DNA of 7,892 nt from Methanosphaera sp. (GTDB lineage: Archaea > Methanobacteriota > Methanobacteria > Methanobacteriales > Methanobacteriaceae): assembly GCA_013330915.1 (NCBI GenBank), contig DUHK01000127.1, forward strand, positions 1-7,892, written 5' to 3'. Under the pieces are notes generated by a model, which was not told the origin of the DNA, did no database searches, and saw nothing but the letters and a program-made list of their open reading frames with translations. The position numbers were made by a program, and so were the translations under genes. Below, in pieces: positions 6,255 through 7,892 of this stretch (position 1 is its first letter; each line of letters starts with the position of its first letter).

Positions 6255-7637
6255 ATGGAAGAAAATAAAGGAAATAACAGTAACATTAAATTATTAACTG
6301 GTGATTATAAAATTGCCATCAAAAAACTTGCATGGCCTATGATGGTGAGCATGTTTCTTATCATGGCATACAATTTGGCAGACAGTATATGGGTAGCCGG
6401 TCTGGGTTCAGATGCATTGGCAGCTATAGGTTTTATCACACCACTGTTCATGATACTTGTAGGACTGGGAAACGGTATAGGCGCCGGAGCAAACAGTATG
6501 ATTGCACGTTTCATCGGGGCAAAAAACATACCCGAAGCAAACAACACCGCAATGCACAGTCTGGTTTTAACACTATTGATAAGTGTACTGGGATCAGTAG
6601 CAATGTACTTCCTGTTACCAACATTACTTGAAGTGATGGGTGCAGGTTCATCAACACAACTGGCAATAGACTATGGTGGAATAGTCTTTACATTCATGAT
6701 AATATTCATATACAGTAATGTGGGAACTGCAATTCTCAGATCAGAGGGTGATGTTAAAAGGGCAATGTACGTAATGGCAATCACTGCAATATTCAACATA
6801 ATACTTGACCCTATATTCATATACGTAATGGCTATGGGAATACAGGGAGCAGCATGGGCAACAGTACTGTCCGGATTCCTAAGTTGCATTGTTTTAATAT
6901 ACTGGATGCACGTTAAAAAAGACACATTCCTTAGTCTTGAATTTAAAAACTTTCACTATGAAAACTCAATTACATATGGAATATTAAATGTTGCAATTCC
7001 GTCCACAGCTGAAAACCTTATATTCAGTGCACTGGGAATAATAGAAAACTACTTTCTGGTACTTGTATCAGGAACAATTGCAGTGGCAACATATACGGCA
7101 GGAATGAGATTAATACAACTATCTATGATTCCATTAATGGGATTCGGAACAGCTTTATTAACAGTTGCAGGAGCATCATATGGGGCAAGAAATTATCAGA
7201 AACTACAAGATGCATTCTTCTACACATTAAAGTTAGGATTAATTGTAAGTACTGCTATGGCAATAATATTCTACTTCTTTGCTCCGCAAATTAGTATGGT
7301 ATTTGCTTACTCATCAAGTGCCGAATTAGCACCACGTATCGCATCATTAATTCAGATAATGATTATTTTCATCTATGCGGTATGTTTGGGAATGGTATCT
7401 GCAATGTTGTTCCAGGGAGTAGGAAAAGGTTTCACATCACTTATCTTAACTTTCATCAGAGCATTACTCCTTGAAGTGGTATTTTCATACCTCTTCGGTG
7501 TGGTGATGGGAATGGGAGAATACGGTATATACTATGGTGTAATAACCGGAGGTTTCATAGGTGGTTTAATCAGCTTTGTATGGGCTAATTTCTACCTTAG
7601 AAGACTTAGAAGTAATTATAAACCTGTTGAAGAATGA
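6255..7637 (+). CDS. MATE-family multidrug efflux transporter, 460 aa
   Basis: This is a membrane antiporter that exports organic cations or drugs in exchange for Na+ or H+. It has the expected length and about twelve helices in two six-helix bundles. It closely resembles the Pyrococcus furiosus MATE of known structure as I remember it, with shared segments such as YNLADSIWVAGLG (39-51), SEGD near 163-166 and NIILDPIFIY (181-190). The acidic residues of the N-lobe cation site appear conserved: D43 (equivalent to Pf D41), D185 (Pf D184), with N181 nearby. The second lobe has the matching VAGASYGARN (304-313) and MLFQGVGKG (384-392). The ATG follows the marR stop with no gap, and GGGG lies six bases upstream of it. 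Regulation by the MarR protein is very likely. The exported compound is unknown. Confidence 0.93.
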   Translation: MEENKGNNSNIKLLTGDYKIAIKKLAWPMMVSMFLIMAYNLADSIWVAGLGSDALAAIGFITPLFMILVGLGNGIGAGANSMIARFIGAKNIPEANNTAMHSLVLTLLISVLGSVAMYFLLPTLLEVMGAGSSTQLAIDYGGIVFTFMIIFIYSNVGTAILRSEGDVKRAMYVMAITAIFNIILDPIFIYVMAMGIQGAAWATVLSGFLSCIVLIYWMHVKKDTFLSLEFKNFHYENSITYGILNVAIPSTAENLIFSALGIIENYFLVLVSGTIAVATYTAGMRLIQLSMIPLMGFGTALLTVAGASYGARNYQKLQDAFFYTLKLGLIVSTAMAIIFYFFAPQISMVFAYSSSAELAPRIASLIQIMIIFIYAVCLGMVSAMLFQGVGKGFTSLILTFIRALLLEVVFSYLFGVVMGMGEYGIYYGVITGGFIGGLISFVWANFYLRRLRSNYKPVEE

Positions 7638-7683
7638 TTATTTTATCATTCAATAAACTTTTTTTTTCAAAAAACTTTTTTTT
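7632..7683 (+). terminator. marR-MATE operon terminator: hairpin over the stop codon plus T9 and T8
   Basis: GAATGAT (7632-7638) and ATCATTC (7645-7651) form a perfect seven-pair stem with a six-base loop. The TGA stop (7635-7637) lies in the 5' arm. Seven bases later comes a run of nine T residues (7659-7667), and a second run of eight T residues at 7676-7683. Hairpin plus two T-tracts is strong evidence of transcript termination. Confidence 0.65.
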
Positions 7684-7892
7684 AAATTATATTTAATCTT
7701 AATAGACTGTAAAATAGTAATTATCCTTATTAAGTTTATATTTATGATTAGTTTAATGAAGGTATGACAACCAAAGCACTGCAACAAAGCATGCTTACAA
7801 GAAAATGATGAAGTATTTTTTGAGTCATTACCGGGAATTATTTTTTTTATAATCATGGTGATGTAGTACATATATAATATATTATTAGAATT
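7684..7892. other. Terminal gap with no convincing gene
   Basis: This AT-rich stretch holds no gene I can support. A less AT-rich island (about 7756-7840) contains a 14-codon frame from the ATG at 7764, and a frame lacking a start codon that continues to a TAG at 7864. Joining them would need a one-base shift in the AAAA at 7802-7805. A ten-base palindrome, AAGCATGCTT (7787-7796), lies inside. The final bases (7868-7887) are almost pure A/T and could be the promoter of a gene beyond the window. Confidence 0.4.

Noticed and set aside
6332..6631. 99-aa plus-strand frame inside the MATE gene
   Set aside because: It is an out-of-frame shadow of the MATE transporter, rich in Arg, His, Thr and Ser without any domain pattern.
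7650..7871. 73-aa minus-strand frame at the right edge
   Set aside because: It begins in the A/T-rich edge and ends through the operon's T-tracts, which it translates as Lys runs. It has no domain or ribosome site and overlaps the MATE terminator.
1..7892. Insertion sequence, prophage, CRISPR array or tRNA
   Set aside because: No transposase or integrase, no regularly spaced repeats, no terminal inverted repeats with target duplication, and no tRNA T-arm-like sequence were seen on either strand.

Overview
The window looks like chromosome from a very AT-rich methanogenic archaeon of the Methanobacteriales, most likely Methanosphaera or a close relative. This rests on the composition, TATA boxes of the TTTATATA type in the gaps, genes ending in oligo-T tracts, archaeal GGTGA-type ribosome binding sites, and a MATE transporter that closely resembles the Pyrococcus furiosus protein as I remember it. 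The genus is an inference. I see no tRNA, rRNA, CRISPR array, transposase or phage gene.

Layout. Positions 37-555 (+) encode an unrecognised soluble protein. Positions 606-1037 (+) encode a small four-helix membrane protein. Positions 1154-2656 (+) encode a complete TrkH-type potassium channel subunit. A convergent gap with terminators on both strands follows. The minus strand then carries a two-gene metal-efflux cassette: a small membrane-anchored acidic protein (4922-5266), transcribed first, and a P1B-type metal ATPase (2752-4872). A regulatory gap of about 530 bases (5267-5798) separates this cassette from a divergent operon, a MarR-type repressor (5799-6254) and a MATE multidrug exporter (6255-7637), whose stop and start codons abut. 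The last 255 bases hold a hairpin/oligo-T terminator and no convincing gene.

The most interesting part is the minus-strand cassette. The ATPase belongs to the subgroup typified by mycobacterial CtpC: CSIKLATP in the ion-path helix, a C-terminal HNGST, and a degenerate N-terminal HMA-like domain without CxxC. The small protein resembles the mycobacterial PacL (DUF1490) and clostridial DUF6110 families, single-pass proteins that accompany such ATPases. In mycobacteria the pair forms a membrane zinc-efflux platform, so this window appears to hold an archaeal version. Upstream lies a TTTATATA box followed at the expected transcription start by ATACCCCTATGGGTAT, which resembles the G/C-tract operators of CsoR-family metal sensors. 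No CsoR gene is in the window.

The MarR-MATE operon reads as a drug- or toxin-responsive efflux unit. A perfect TTAGG-N4-CCTAA palindrome sits directly behind a TATA box upstream of marR, as expected for autorepression. The ATPase and MATE transcripts both end in a hairpin folded over the stop codon and followed by oligo-T.
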